64,000 bases of DNA from Parasedimentitalea denitrificans (GTDB lineage Bacteria; Pseudomonadota; Alphaproteobacteria; Rhodobacterales; Rhodobacteraceae): contig NZ_QHLQ01000005.1 in assembly GCF_011813015.1 (NCBI RefSeq), forward strand, positions 62,001-126,000. The letters are read 5' to 3'. The stretch's first letter is position 1. The number at the start of each line of letters is the position of its first letter. Below are positions 1 through 9,252 of the stretch, piece after piece. The position numbers and the translations under genes are program-made. The notes below the pieces were generated by a model that saw only the letters and a list, made by a program, of their open reading frames with translations, was not told where the DNA came from and searched no databases.

Positions 1-153
1 CCAAAGCACCTTAAGGGCGTTTCGTTCATAGAGTTGATGGGACAAGTGGGTGTTACAGATGGAACTCTGGTGGCCCAAAGAAGTGATAGATCCTCTGACG
101 CAATTAACATGTTATTTGTGGCCGAAACTGAGGCCATAAGTTCCTATGAGTGA
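1..153 (+). CDS. 3' end of an unidentified coding region (cut by window edge)
   Basis: The first forward frame is open from base 1 to a TGA at 151-153 and gives 50 residues ending in AETEAISSYE. The sequence is soluble-looking, with no membrane segment or motif I recognise. It may be the C-terminus of a gene starting left of the window, or chance. Bases 154-311 hold no gene I can support; the next gene starts at 312. Confidence 0.35.
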   Translation, partial: PKHLKGVSFIELMGQVGVTDGTLVAQRSDRSSDAINMLFVAETEAISSYE

Positions 154-311
154 AATGGTGCAACGATGTCAGTACGAAATAACGGCCCGCTTGAAGTTGT
201 GTATCCATTCGACGAATTTCAGATTCTCAAAAGAGATGTGCATTTTTCTAATGCTTTGTCACAGTCGGTAAGGACCGTAGTGGATCCCGAGAGATAAGAA
301 AGGAATGTCAT

Positions 312-2810
312 TTGAAGTCCAGGTCAACCACATTGGGCACAAGACGGGTGCTGACGTTGACGATTGCATTTCTTGCTGCTCTTGGGGTCTTGTCACTGGG
401 ACTTGGACGGATTGTCTTAAGCGAACTGGACAACATCGGCACCAAAGCCACCGATAGACTGACCTGGAACCTTGCTCTGGTTCAGATTTCGCACCTTCAA
501 GTAAGGGAAATGGCCTACCGAGCTCAAGGAGGAGAAAACCTACATGTTTTTCGCCTCGAGTTTGGTATCTATTCCAGTCGCGTGGCTGCGTTGCGTGACA
601 GTCCAAAGTTTGAAAAATTGCGAACAAATCAGCTTGTCGGTGAGAAGCTCATCCGTATTCAACGTCAGTTAGACTTTTTTACACCTTTAGTGGATGGACC
701 GGATAAAGATCTGGTCCAATCACTGCCGGCGTTCATTGATGGATTGCAAAGAAATAACCGAGATGTACGTGATCTGGTGCGAATTGGATTGCAACTAGAG
801 GCACAGTCCAGTGCCGACCACAAACACCAGGTGACCCTTACACTTAAGAGCCTTGGTTGGGTATTGGTGGCGCTGGTCATGGCGCTGGCATTTACGGCCC
901 TCCTGATCCAGCGACTATTTTTTCGTACTTATGAATTATTGTCTGCACATCGGGCCACTGCAGAACGATTGCGCGTAATGGTATCCTCCTCCTTGGATGC
1001 CATTGTAATGGTGGATGTTAGGGGGGAAATTCTGAGTTTTAACGGTGCAGCTGAGGATATATTTGGCTTTACCAAAGAGGAAGTCGTTGGCAAGCGACTG
1101 AAAGACACGCTTATCCCGATCCATCACCATAAATTCACTGTGGATAACACGGTGAGCTTTTTGAAGTCAGGAGAAGGGAACCTCATAAACAAAGGGCCGG
1201 TTCTAAAAGAAGCCAAGCGAAAATCTGGGGAGGTTTTCCCAATTGAGCTTAATGTCTCATCGAGTCAGGATGGCGATAACATTGTTTTCGTTTGCTTCAT
1301 GCGGGATGTAACTGACCGAATCAAAGGCGAGGAAGAACTGCGGCGTGCACGGGATGATGCGTTAGCAGGCGAACGGGTCAAAGAGAAACTTCTGACGGTT
1401 CTCAGCCATGAAATCAGAACGCCGTTGAATGGGATTCTTGGCTCGATTGAGTTGCTGGAGAATGCCGAGATGTTGTCTCAAGAGCAGAAGTACTTGCGAA
1501 CAATGCGCGCATCAGGTGAGCTGTTGCTGCACCATGTGAACGAAGTGCTTGAAATGTCCCGGCTTGAAACGGGAACTGAATTCGAGAACTACGAGCCATT
1601 CGATTTGGATGAATTGCTGCAAGAGATCGTTGATTGTCATTTCTTCCCAGCAAAAGCTCGCGGCAACAAAATCCGTCTTCGGTGCCGGTTGCCCGGGGAA
1701 ACCCACTGCGTCGGCAATCCTGAACGTATTCATCAGGTATTGATGCGGCTGCTTGCCAATGCTTTGAAGTTTACCGAAAACGGCGAGATCATGATTGATG
1801 TTGAACATCAGGCTGGCAAAGACGAGGTGGAGTTTCGTGTTTGTGATACTGGCGAGGGAATTGCGGACGAAGATCTTGAACGGATTTTCGAGGATTTTGT
1901 TACTCTCGACACAAGCTATAGCCGCAAGCGTGAGGGGACCGGACTTGGTCTCGCTATTACCCGCCGTGTTGTTGAACAGATGGGTGGTGAACTGAACGTT
2001 GAGAGTGAACTGGGCGAGGGCAGTATCTTCTGGTTCACCTTGTCTCTGCCTCTGGTGACACAGCCCCAGACTACGAAAGCAATAGCATCAGCCGACGTTC
2101 CTAGGCCCATTCATATATTAATCGTCGAGGATAACGACATCAATCGGATGCTTTTGGAAAAACTGCTTCAGCGGCAAGGGCACCGTGTAACTTGCGCCGT
2201 CGGCGGAGCTGAGGGCGTTGAGGCGGTTGAGAAAGAGCGCTTTGATCTGGTTATAATGGATATCAGTATGCCGGGTATGGATGGCATCGAAGCCCTGCGC
2301 CAGATCCGAACTAGACGACTGGCCGAAGGTGTTGAAATCGTTGCCCTTACTGCCCATGCAGCTGGCGATGATCAGAAACGAATTCTGGAGGCTGGATTTA
2401 CGGAAATCCTGATCAAACCTGCGACTCAGGCAGAGCTGGCGCGGGTAATTGCGGCCTATACTGGTCAGAATAAGACGATCAACATACCCCAGGAAAACTC
2501 TGATATCCAACAGTTTATTGAAGCCTTGGGGGATGAGAAAGCACGCGGTTACTTAGGGAATTTCTGTACTGAAGTTATTCAGTTAAAGCAGGACCTAAGC
2601 AGTCATGGACAGGTTAGCAAAGAACATCAAAGTGAGGCTCATCGTCTTGCCGGTTCGGCTGCGGTTTTAGGGCTGGCGACCCTTCGGACCTGTATGCAAG
2701 ACATCGAATCTGCCGAGCTTGAAAGTGATCCACCGTTGATTGCTTTGGCAGAGGCCTGGACTGAAGCTAGCGAAATCTTGGCGCCGCATCTGGATAGCAG
2801 CCAGCAATAG
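312..2810 (+). CDS. hybrid sensor histidine kinase (PAS-HisKA-HATPase-REC-Hpt)
   Basis: This 832-residue inner-membrane protein is a complete phosphorelay in one chain. A membrane helix lies near residues 15-37, then a periplasmic part of about 140 residues, then a second helix near 178-200. A PAS domain (about 220-335) follows, then the HisKA dimerisation helix with phospho-accepting His366 in LSHEIRTPLN. The HATPase has its N box (LLANALKF) and glycine boxes DTGEGI and GTGLGL. The receiver has phospho-acceptor Asp650 in VIMDISMPGMDG, and the C-terminal Hpt domain has His777 in HRLAGSA. The start is TTG at 312 behind AAGGAATG. The ligand is unknown. No response regulator gene is adjacent, so output probably goes to an unlinked regulator through the Hpt histidine. 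Confidence 0.93.
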   Translation: MKSRSTTLGTRRVLTLTIAFLAALGVLSLGLGRIVLSELDNIGTKATDRLTWNLALVQISHLQVREMAYRAQGGENLHVFRLEFGIYSSRVAALRDSPKFEKLRTNQLVGEKLIRIQRQLDFFTPLVDGPDKDLVQSLPAFIDGLQRNNRDVRDLVRIGLQLEAQSSADHKHQVTLTLKSLGWVLVALVMALAFTALLIQRLFFRTYELLSAHRATAERLRVMVSSSLDAIVMVDVRGEILSFNGAAEDIFGFTKEEVVGKRLKDTLIPIHHHKFTVDNTVSFLKSGEGNLINKGPVLKEAKRKSGEVFPIELNVSSSQDGDNIVFVCFMRDVTDRIKGEEELRRARDDALAGERVKEKLLTVLSHEIRTPLNGILGSIELLENAEMLSQEQKYLRTMRASGELLLHHVNEVLEMSRLETGTEFENYEPFDLDELLQEIVDCHFFPAKARGNKIRLRCRLPGETHCVGNPERIHQVLMRLLANALKFTENGEIMIDVEHQAGKDEVEFRVCDTGEGIADEDLERIFEDFVTLDTSYSRKREGTGLGLAITRRVVEQMGGELNVESELGEGSIFWFTLSLPLVTQPQTTKAIASADVPRPIHILIVEDNDINRMLLEKLLQRQGHRVTCAVGGAEGVEAVEKERFDLVIMDISMPGMDGIEALRQIRTRRLAEGVEIVALTAHAAGDDQKRILEAGFTEILIKPATQAELARVIAAYTGQNKTINIPQENSDIQQFIEALGDEKARGYLGNFCTEVIQLKQDLSSHGQVSKEHQSEAHRLAGSAAVLGLATLRTCMQDIESAELESDPPLIALAEAWTEASEILAPHLDSSQQ

Positions 2811-2839
2811 CTCAGTTTGGTGTCAGCATGCGCTTTGCG

Positions 2840-2983
2840 CTAGCGCCAGAAGGCGATCCAGTCGATCAACTCAAACAGTTTCTTACCTAGAAAGACCAGA
2901 TGGTTCGTTCCAAATAGGGCGACATCAACGGCCAGTAACGCAATAATTAGCAGACCAAGCCCAATTGCAATTTTGGTAGTCAT
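2840..2983 (-). CDS. small hydrophobic membrane protein, 47 aa
   Basis: A 47-residue frame starts MTTKIAIGLGLLIIALLA and ends LIDWIAFWR. It has one clear membrane helix (about residues 5-25) and an aromatic, basic tail. An AGG-containing Shine-Dalgarno lies 5 bases before the ATG (tgaggcgatATG). It sits 60 bp downstream of the GAPDH gene on the same strand, with a hairpin between them. Function unknown; the position suggests read-through expression from the gap promoter. The reading frame with its start signal and TM helix makes a real gene likely. Confidence 0.65.
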   Translation of the reverse strand: MTTKIAIGLGLLIIALLAVDVALFGTNHLVFLGKKLFELIDWIAFWR

Positions 2984-3004
2984 ATCGCCTCATCAAGAAA
3001 TACA

Positions 3005-3028
3005 CCCGGTCAGATATGCCTGACCGGG
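3005..3028 (-). terminator. hairpin between gap and the 47-aa gene
   Basis: A perfect 9-bp stem (CCCGGTCAG / CTGACCGGG) with a 6-base loop. On the minus strand it is followed by a moderately T-rich run (gtgtatttcttg). It is probably a partial or intrinsic terminator downstream of gap. Confidence 0.6.
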
Positions 3029-3043
3029 CGAAGTATCTCAAGC

Positions 3044-4063
3044 TTAAGCAGCTTTTGACATGGCCGAGAGGCGTCCCATGGCGACAGATACGTCTGCCAT
3101 ACGGACAGAGAAGCCCCATTCATTGTCATACCAGGCTAGTACACGAACCAAACGGTTGCCAACAACACGGGTCTGTTCTGGCGCAAAGATCGAGCTTTCT
3201 GGCGACTGATTGAAGTCAGTGGAAACCAGCGGCGCAGCTTCATAGCCAACGACACGCGCCATCGAACCTTCGGATGCTTCACGCATGACCGCATTGACCT
3301 GTTCAACGGTAACATCGCGCGAGGCGATGAAAGTCAGGTCAACGGCAGATACGTTCGGCGTAGGAACCCGCATGGCAGATCCGTCCAGACGGCCCTTCAG
3401 GTTTGGCAAAACCTCACCCAGTGCTTTGGCGGCACCAGTTGACGTTGGGATGATCGACATCGCGGCTGCGCGGGCGCGGTACAGGTCATTGTGGCGGCGG
3501 TCCAGGGTTGGCTGGTCACCAGTATAGGCGTGAATGGTGGTCATCTGACCATGTTCAATGCCGATGCCATCGTCCAGTGCCTTGGCCAGTGGAGCCAGAC
3601 AGTTGGTGGTGCACGATCCGTTCGAGATCATGGTGTCTGTAGCGCGCAGTTCGTTGTCGTTGACACCATACACAATCGTACGGTCGATGTTTTTACCGGG
3701 GGCTGACAACAGAACCTTTTTGGCACCACGCTCAAGATGCGCCTTGGCTTTGTTACCGTCGTTGAACTGGCCCGTGCATTCCAGAACAACATCACAGCCG
3801 TCCCAGTCCAGCTCGTTCATGTTGTAGGTCGAGAACATCTGCATGTCGCCGCGACCCAGGTTCATGGTGCCATCGCCAAGTTTAACTTCGCCGGGGAAAC
3901 GACCATGAACAGAATCATACTTCAGCAGATGGGCTGCGGTTTCCAGTGGTCCAGTGGCGTTCACCTTAACCACTTCGATGTCGTCTCGACCCGAGGCCGC
4001 GATATGTGACAGGGTGCAGCGGCCAATACGGCCAAATCCATTGATCCCGACTTTGATGGTCAT
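3044..4063 (-). CDS. gap: type I glyceraldehyde-3-phosphate dehydrogenase, probably NADP(H)-tolerant
   Basis: This 339-residue cytoplasmic enzyme interconverts glyceraldehyde-3-phosphate and 1,3-bisphosphoglycerate. Seen: the Rossmann start INGFGRIGR, catalytic Cys151 in SNGSCTTNC (most family members have SNASCTTNC), catalytic His178 in TTIHAYT, and the C-terminal YDNEWGFS motif. The position matching the NAD-selecting Asp32 of classic enzymes is Ala36 (VNAT). The Leu187/Pro188 pair is replaced by Arg-Arg (LDRRHND). Both changes are of the kind known from NADP-using GapB-type enzymes, so I infer a gluconeogenic or NADPH role. The upstream region has three LacI-type half or full palindromes, which fits control by sugar flux. 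Full family length; ATG start. Confidence 0.95.
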   Translation of the reverse strand: MTIKVGINGFGRIGRCTLSHIAASGRDDIEVVKVNATGPLETAAHLLKYDSVHGRFPGEVKLGDGTMNLGRGDMQMFSTYNMNELDWDGCDVVLECTGQFNDGNKAKAHLERGAKKVLLSAPGKNIDRTIVYGVNDNELRATDTMISNGSCTTNCLAPLAKALDDGIGIEHGQMTTIHAYTGDQPTLDRRHNDLYRARAAAMSIIPTSTGAAKALGEVLPNLKGRLDGSAMRVPTPNVSAVDLTFIASRDVTVEQVNAVMREASEGSMARVVGYEAAPLVSTDFNQSPESSIFAPEQTRVVGNRLVRVLAWYDNEWGFSVRMADVSVAMGRLSAMSKAA

Positions 4064-4151
4064 GTGTGTCTCTCCAATCGCGCAGTTCTTAACGAGGATA
4101 TAAAGCGGAGAGGGTGAGTTCGAAAGGGAGAAAACGGATATAATTCCATAC

Positions 4152-4229
4152 TGTTAGCGCAAAAAGATCGTGTTAGCGATAACGAGTAATGGTTAAAAGG
4201 TTAACGAGAGAAGGCGGTTGCGCTAACGC
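4152..4229. promoter_or_regulatory. cluster of LacI-type operator-like palindromes upstream of gap
   Basis: In the gap/DUF808 divergent region three related sites are visible: TGTTAGCGCAAA (4152-4163), TGTTAGCGATAACG (4171-4184) and GGTTGCGCTAACG (about 4216-4228). The last two are pseudo-palindromes centred on CpG, the usual form of LacI-family operators. A LacI-family regulator of central carbon genes (CceR) is known in Rhodobacter. That it binds here is inference. Confidence 0.5.
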
Positions 4230-4292
4230 TTGTTCACCACGTGATATCGGTTAAGTTAGTCGCCAATTAGATTGCGTACGAAGGATTTTGGA

Positions 4293-5264
4293 ATGAGCGG
4301 ATTGCTGGCACTGTTGGATGATGTGGCTGGGATTGCCAAGGTCGCGGCGGCTTCGGTTGATGATGTGGCGGCGCAGGCTCTCAAAGCCGGATCCAAGGCT
4401 GCTGGTGCATTGATCGACGATGCCGCCGTGACGCCCAAATATCTGCATGGGTTCGCCGCTAGCCGCGAATTGCCGGTGATCTGGAAGATCACCAAGGGCT
4501 CGCTCAAGAACAAATTGCTGTTCCTTCTGCCCATCGGCCTGTTGCTGGCCAACTTTGCCCCTTGGATGATTCCGCCGCTGTTGATGCTGGGTGGGGCCTA
4601 TCTGTGTTTTGAGGGTGCCGAGAAGATCTATCATCTGTTGGTGCCTCATGACACCAGCCACGTATTCAAAGAGGATGAACCGGGTGATCCGGCACATCTG
4701 GAAGAGAAGAAAGCGTCCGGGGCCATCAAGACCGACTTTATCTTGTCGGCTGAAATCATGACTATCGCGCTAGCCGAAATTCCGGATAGCAACATCTGGA
4801 TGGAGGCAGCAACGTTGGCAATGGTCGCTGTAGGTATTACAGTTGCCGTCTATGGTTCAGTCGCGTTGATCGTTAAAGCGGACGATGTGGGCCTGTATAT
4901 GACCCAGAACGGCAAGTTTGGCGTAACCCGCAATCTAGGCCGTGGGCTGGTACGGATGATGCCGAAGTTCATGCAGCTGTTGATGATTGTCGGAACAGCC
5001 GCAATGCTGTGGGTTGGCGGATCTATCGTCATCCACGGGGCTGAGCAGATGGGCTTTGGCTGGCTGGGCCATCATATCCATGATTGGGCCTATGCGGTGG
5101 GGCACATGGTGCCCGAAGCATGGCTGGGTATCACCGAGTGGTTTGCCAAGGCAGCAATGGACGGCGTGTTTGGACTGGCGCTGGGGTTTGCTTTGATCCC
5201 GGTGGCGACCAAGGTGATTGCGCCGGTTGTTGGGATGTTCGGTGGCGAGAAAGCAGGCCATTGA
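4293..5264 (+). CDS. DUF808 family membrane protein (YedI-like)
   Basis: A 323-residue protein beginning MSGLLALLDDVAGIAKVAA, which matches the DUF808/YedI family. Residues 20-50 are soluble and alanine-rich. Several hydrophobic segments follow (about 80-110, 155-195, 225-250, 290-310), so it is an integral inner-membrane protein. Its function is unknown in the family. I chose ATG 4293 because AAGGA lies 7 bases upstream; a TTG at 4272 is in frame but has no such site. The stop codon overlaps the start of the sulfotransferase gene, so the two are probably co-translated. Confidence 0.85.
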   Translation: MSGLLALLDDVAGIAKVAAASVDDVAAQALKAGSKAAGALIDDAAVTPKYLHGFAASRELPVIWKITKGSLKNKLLFLLPIGLLLANFAPWMIPPLLMLGGAYLCFEGAEKIYHLLVPHDTSHVFKEDEPGDPAHLEEKKASGAIKTDFILSAEIMTIALAEIPDSNIWMEAATLAMVAVGITVAVYGSVALIVKADDVGLYMTQNGKFGVTRNLGRGLVRMMPKFMQLLMIVGTAAMLWVGGSIVIHGAEQMGFGWLGHHIHDWAYAVGHMVPEAWLGITEWFAKAAMDGVFGLALGFALIPVATKVIAPVVGMFGGEKAGH

Positions 5265-6019
5265 GCCTGTTTCAGTCCTACGTGATTTGCACCAGTCCTC
5301 GTAGTGGCAGTACGCTTTTATGTCGGCTTTTGCGCGAGTCTGGTGTGGTTGGACGCCCGGGTTCTCATTTTCATGAACCTTCCATCGAAAAATGGCTTGG
5401 CTATTACGGATTTCGAAAAAGCCAGTTCTGCACTCGCAAGCAAGCTCTGACAGCTGTATTTCAATCGGCATTCGAACACGGGAAAGGTGAGAGTAACACC
5501 TTTGGACTGCGTTTGCAGCGCCATAGCTTTAGCTATTTCACGGAGCAACTGGGTATCCTTCACCCATCGCTTCCCGACGATAAATCTCGCATTGAAGCGG
5601 TCTTTGGCAACACGCTCTTTGTCCATCTCACTCGTGAAGATAAGTTGGATCAGGCCATTTCCTACGTCAAAGCTAAACAGACAGGTCTGTGGCACATGGC
5701 ACCCGATGGGACAGAGATAGAGCGCTTGTCGGAACCAAATGAGCCGATTTACGATAGTGTGGCGATTTCTGCACAGCTTGATCTGTTTGAGAAAATGGAA
5801 GCAGAGTGGAAGGAGTGGTTTAACAGGGAATGCATAGACTCGCTTACAATCACTTATGACGAGTTGTCTGCCGCCCCGTATGAGATCCTCGCAAGGGTTC
5901 TGAAGGCGCTTGGTTCGGAATACGAGCCAAGCGGAGAGATCACACCTCCTACAGCAAAGCTAGCAGATGTGATCAACCAGGAGTGGGCAGAAAAATTTCG
6001 ATCAGAAGCACGACGTTGA
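5261..6019 (+). CDS. Stf0-type sulfotransferase
   Basis: About 252 residues. The 5'-phosphosulfate-binding loop TSPRSGSTLLCRLL lies at the very N-terminus, as in Stf0/LpsS sulfotransferases that move sulfate from PAPS to a sugar or lipid acceptor. The HEPS segment about 25 residues later and the VHLTREDKLDQAISY block match the family 3'-phosphate-binding region. The start is uncertain: TTG 5261 overlaps the preceding TGA and has GCAGG upstream, while GTG 5282 would cut into the motif strand. Base composition looks lower in GC than the neighbours, which hints at transfer. The acceptor is unknown; surface polysaccharide or glycolipid is the usual guess. Confidence 0.82.
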   Translation: MSLFQSYVICTSPRSGSTLLCRLLRESGVVGRPGSHFHEPSIEKWLGYYGFRKSQFCTRKQALTAVFQSAFEHGKGESNTFGLRLQRHSFSYFTEQLGILHPSLPDDKSRIEAVFGNTLFVHLTREDKLDQAISYVKAKQTGLWHMAPDGTEIERLSEPNEPIYDSVAISAQLDLFEKMEAEWKEWFNRECIDSLTITYDELSAAPYEILARVLKALGSEYEPSGEITPPTAKLADVINQEWAEKFRSEARR

Positions 6020-6061
6020 CACCTTAATGCATTGGCAGGTTAGTCCGCACAGGAGTCTTTG

Positions 6062-6092
6062 AAGAAAGAAAAGGGCACCCTATTGGGTGCCC
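6062..6092 (-). terminator. intrinsic terminator of tkt
   Basis: A perfect 8-bp stem GGGCACCC / GGGTGCCC with loop TATT (6073-6092). On the minus strand it is followed by ttttctttcttc. Confidence 0.85.
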
Positions 6093-6119
6093 CTCATAGT
6101 TCGTAGATAAAGGTGGGTC

Positions 6120-8141
6120 TTAGCCCAATAGATCTTTGACCTTAGCCACAGTTGCATCCGCAGTGATGCCGAACTTCTCGTACAGCTCACCAGCTGGGGC
6201 CGAGGCACCAAAGCTGTCCATGCCAACAAACGCAGCTTTCTTGTCCTGGCCACGCTCGCCCATCAACCAGCGATCCCAGCCGCCAGCGCGAACTGCGGCT
6301 TCGATGCCAACACGGACCGGACCAGCAGGCAGAACCTTGCGGCGATAGGCTTCGTCTTGCTCAGCAAACAGTTCCATACAGGGCATAGACACAACGCGGG
6401 TGCCGATACCTTCGGCTTCCAGCTTGGCCTTGGCCTCCATCGCGATGGCGACTTCGGAACCAGTGGCGATTAAGATCACCTGACGCTTGGCCTCGGCGTC
6501 AGCCAGAACATAGGCACCTTTGGCGGTCAGGTTGTTCAGCTTATGCTCTGTCCGAACGGTTGGCAGGCCCTGACGGGTCAATGACAGTACCGAAGGGGTT
6601 TCCTTGGCGGACAGGGCAATTTCCCAGGACTCGGCCGTTTCAACCGCATCGGCAGGACGGAACACATAGGTGTTCGGGGTCGCGCGGCAGATTGCCAAGT
6701 GTTCAACCGGCTGGTGAGTTGGGCCATCTTCGCCAACACCAATCGAGTCGTGGGTCATAACGAACACCGATGGCATCTTCATCAGCGCAGCCAGACGCAT
6801 GGACGGGCGTGCATAGTCGGTGAAACAGAAGAAAGTGCCCGAGTAGGGGCGAATGCCGCCGTGCAGAGCCATACCGTTCATCGCAGCGGCCATACCGTGC
6901 TCGCGGATACCCCAATAGACAAAACGACCCTTACGGTTGTCGGTGTCAAACACACCCATGTCGCCAGTCTTGGTCAGGTTCGATCCAGTCAGGTCAGCAG
7001 AGCCACCAACGGTTTCCGGCATGATCGGGTTGATCACGGCCAGAGCCATTTCCGACGCCTTACGTGTGGCAACCTTTGGCTGGTCTTCGCTAACCTGCTT
7101 TTTCAGGGCTTTGACAACAGCCGACAGTTTCTTTGGAGCGTCCAGTGCGTAGGCACGGTTGAACCGATCCTGCTTCTGCTTGGAAACCTCGGCAAAGCGG
7201 CCTTCCCATTCGGCGCGATCTGCAGCGCCACGGCTACCGATGGCTTCCCACTGGGATTTGATGTCGGCAGGGACTTCGAATGGACCACCGGTCCAGCCAT
7301 AGGCCTCTTTGGCGGCCTTCATCTGGTCGGCGTCGGTCAGTGCGCCGTGACCCTTGGAAGTGTCCTGCGCCGCGTGACCCAGCGCGATGTGTGTCGCGCA
7401 GGCAATCATCGAAGGCTTCTTGGATTTCTTGGCGGCAGTGATAGCTTCGTCGATGGCCTGTGGATCGTGGCCGTCGATTTCGATGACCTGCCAGCCAGAC
7501 GCCCGGAAACGCTTTACCTGATCGGTGCGGTCGGACAATTCAACAGTACCGTCGATTGTGATGTTGTTGTTGTCCCAGAACAGGATCAGTTTGCCTAGCG
7601 AGTGACGCCCGGCCAAACCGATGGCTTCTTGGCTGATACCTTCCATCAGGCAACCGTCGCCGGCCATGACATAGGTGTGGTGGTCAACAATCTTGCGTCC
7701 GTACTGGGCGCGCTGCATTTCTTCGGCCATGGCGAAACCCACGGCATTGGCCAGACCCTGTCCCAGCGGGCCAGTGGTGGTTTCCACGGCGTCCAGCAGG
7801 AAGTTTTCGGGGTGACCAGCGGTCAAGGCGCCCATCTGGCGGAAGTTTTTGATCTGATCCAGCGTGACCTGCGCATCGCCACACAAGTGCAACAGCGAAT
7901 AGATCAGCATCGAGCCATGACCCGCAGACAGGATGAACCGGTCGCGGTCAGGCCACTGAGGGGCAGCTGCATCAAATTTTAGATGCTTTTCAAACAAGAC
8001 GGTAGCGACATCAGCCATGCCCATCGGCATGCCAGAGTGGCCCGAATTGGCAGCGGCAACAGCGTCTAGGGTCAGGGCGCGGATCGCGGCGGCCTTGGAC
8101 CAATGTTCAGGGTTTGCAGTACGCAGGGCAGTCAGGTCCAC
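6120..8141 (-). CDS. tkt: transketolase
   Basis: This thiamine-diphosphate enzyme transfers two-carbon ketol units in the pentose phosphate pathway. The 673-residue chain has the N-terminal substrate histidine region ([13 protein letters not shown]), the ThDP motif GDGCLMEG starting near residue 161 and ending in DNNN, a pyrimidine-domain [14 protein letters not shown] block and the C-terminal [12 protein letters not shown] segment. I place the start at GTG 8141, giving [14 protein letters not shown], because AAAGGA lies about 9 bases upstream. A GTG at 8165 is in frame but would add eight unlikely residues. It is monocistronic, with its own terminator and divergent from the coiled-coil/zapA operon. 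Confidence 0.97.
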   Translation of the reverse strand: MDLTALRTANPEHWSKAAAIRALTLDAVAAANSGHSGMPMGMADVATVLFEKHLKFDAAAPQWPDRDRFILSAGHGSMLIYSLLHLCGDAQVTLDQIKNFRQMGALTAGHPENFLLDAVETTTGPLGQGLANAVGFAMAEEMQRAQYGRKIVDHHTYVMAGDGCLMEGISQEAIGLAGRHSLGKLILFWDNNNITIDGTVELSDRTDQVKRFRASGWQVIEIDGHDPQAIDEAITAAKKSKKPSMIACATHIALGHAAQDTSKGHGALTDADQMKAAKEAYGWTGGPFEVPADIKSQWEAIGSRGAADRAEWEGRFAEVSKQKQDRFNRAYALDAPKKLSAVVKALKKQVSEDQPKVATRKASEMALAVINPIMPETVGGSADLTGSNLTKTGDMGVFDTDNRKGRFVYWGIREHGMAAAMNGMALHGGIRPYSGTFFCFTDYARPSMRLAALMKMPSVFVMTHDSIGVGEDGPTHQPVEHLAICRATPNTYVFRPADAVETAESWEIALSAKETPSVLSLTRQGLPTVRTEHKLNNLTAKGAYVLADAEAKRQVILIATGSEVAIAMEAKAKLEAEGIGTRVVSMPCMELFAEQDEAYRRKVLPAGPVRVGIEAAVRAGGWDRWLMGERGQDKKAAFVGMDSFGASAPAGELYEKFGITADATVAKVKDLLG

Positions 8142-8379
8142 AGGGTCATTCCTTTGGGTTTTCACGCAGATACTGGGCTGAATAGCAGCGATTTGGCAAA
8201 GATCAAGTATTGCTGGGCGTTACATCGCTGGTTGAGGTCAAGATTGGCTTGCAAGTGGTTGAAAGCAAACATGGGGTAATTTACTCCTGCTTTGAGTATG
8301 CTGGCACGAACCGAGACACAGGTGCGATTCGTTTGTAGTGTCGGGTTTGGATAGAAGATGCGGATGGTGAGGAACGGGC

Positions 8380-9252
8380 ATGAGTCAAATCGAGGAATTG
8401 CAAAGCCGTATAACGGCCGCGATGGACAGGATCGGGACCGGGTTAAGCGCTCTTGAGGCGGCAAAGGATACGGCTTCACAAGGCGATCTGGCACAGGAAC
8501 TCGACGACGAGAAAACTGCGAATGCCCAGCTTGAGGAACGCTTGAAAACGCTCAAGGCCCAACTGGCGGCTGTCCCAGAGCCTGTGGATAATTCTCAAGA
8601 AATGGCTGCGTTGCAATCCGAAGTCGAAATGCTGCGCAATGAAGTTGGCAACACCGAAGAGAAAGATGCTCTGAAAGCCGAAGTCGCACGTCTGACCTCT
8701 GAACTGGAAGCAGCGGGTAACACCGCTGCAATGCAGGTAGAAGGCAAGGCAGCTCTAGAGGCCGAAGTTGCCGAGCTGAAATCGGACATCACCGCACTGG
8801 AAACGAAAGTTGCCGAGACCGCGGAAACGCCGGTTGATACAGGCGCGATAGACGCGTTGACCGCTGAAGTCGATGGCTTGAAGGCGCAATTGCAAACGAC
8901 GCAGGGGGAACTGGACCAGGCGAAAGCCGAAGCAGCCCAAACGGCGGCGGAGCCTGTCGCGGACAATAGCGAGGAGCTGGAGCGCCAGAATGAGATGTTG
9001 GTTCGGTTGGATACAGAGCTACAGCAATTGCGTCATGCAAATGAAAGCCTTCGGAGCGCCAATACCGCACTGCGAGATGCCAATGCCGCCGGCGTTGGCG
9101 ATGCCGAATTGATCAACTCTGCGATGCAGGCTGAAATCGAAGGTCTTCGTGCCGCGCAGGCAAGTGATCAGGCTCAGGTCAATGCTGTCTTGGCCAAGCT
9201 GGAGCCTCTGTTAGCCAATGCGCGTAATCTACCAGAAGGGGAGGAAGTCTGA
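8380..9252 (+). CDS. coiled-coil protein encoded upstream of zapA
   Basis: 290 residues, almost entirely charged heptad-type helix (runs such as LEAEVAELKSDI and LDTELQQLRHAN), with no membrane segment and no enzyme motif. It has a good start signal (GGTGAGGAACGGGC then ATG). Its stop overlaps the zapA ATG by one base (tgATG), so the two are translationally coupled. Because ZapA bundles FtsZ through coiled coils, a partner role at the division ring is a reasonable inference but not shown. I cannot assign a named family. Confidence 0.8.
   Translation: MSQIEELQSRITAAMDRIGTGLSALEAAKDTASQGDLAQELDDEKTANAQLEERLKTLKAQLAAVPEPVDNSQEMAALQSEVEMLRNEVGNTEEKDALKAEVARLTSELEAAGNTAAMQVEGKAALEAEVAELKSDITALETKVAETAETPVDTGAIDALTAEVDGLKAQLQTTQGELDQAKAEAAQTAAEPVADNSEELERQNEMLVRLDTELQQLRHANESLRSANTALRDANAAGVGDAELINSAMQAEIEGLRAAQASDQAQVNAVLAKLEPLLANARNLPEGEEV

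Noticed and set aside
148..270. 40-codon ATG frame before the hybrid kinase
   Set aside because: No ribosome site, unusual composition and no recognisable feature; it overlaps the likely promoter of the kinase gene.
8494..8966. Repetitive region in the coiled-coil gene taken as a tandem DNA repeat
   Set aside because: The periodicity is heptad amino-acid usage, not repeated DNA units.
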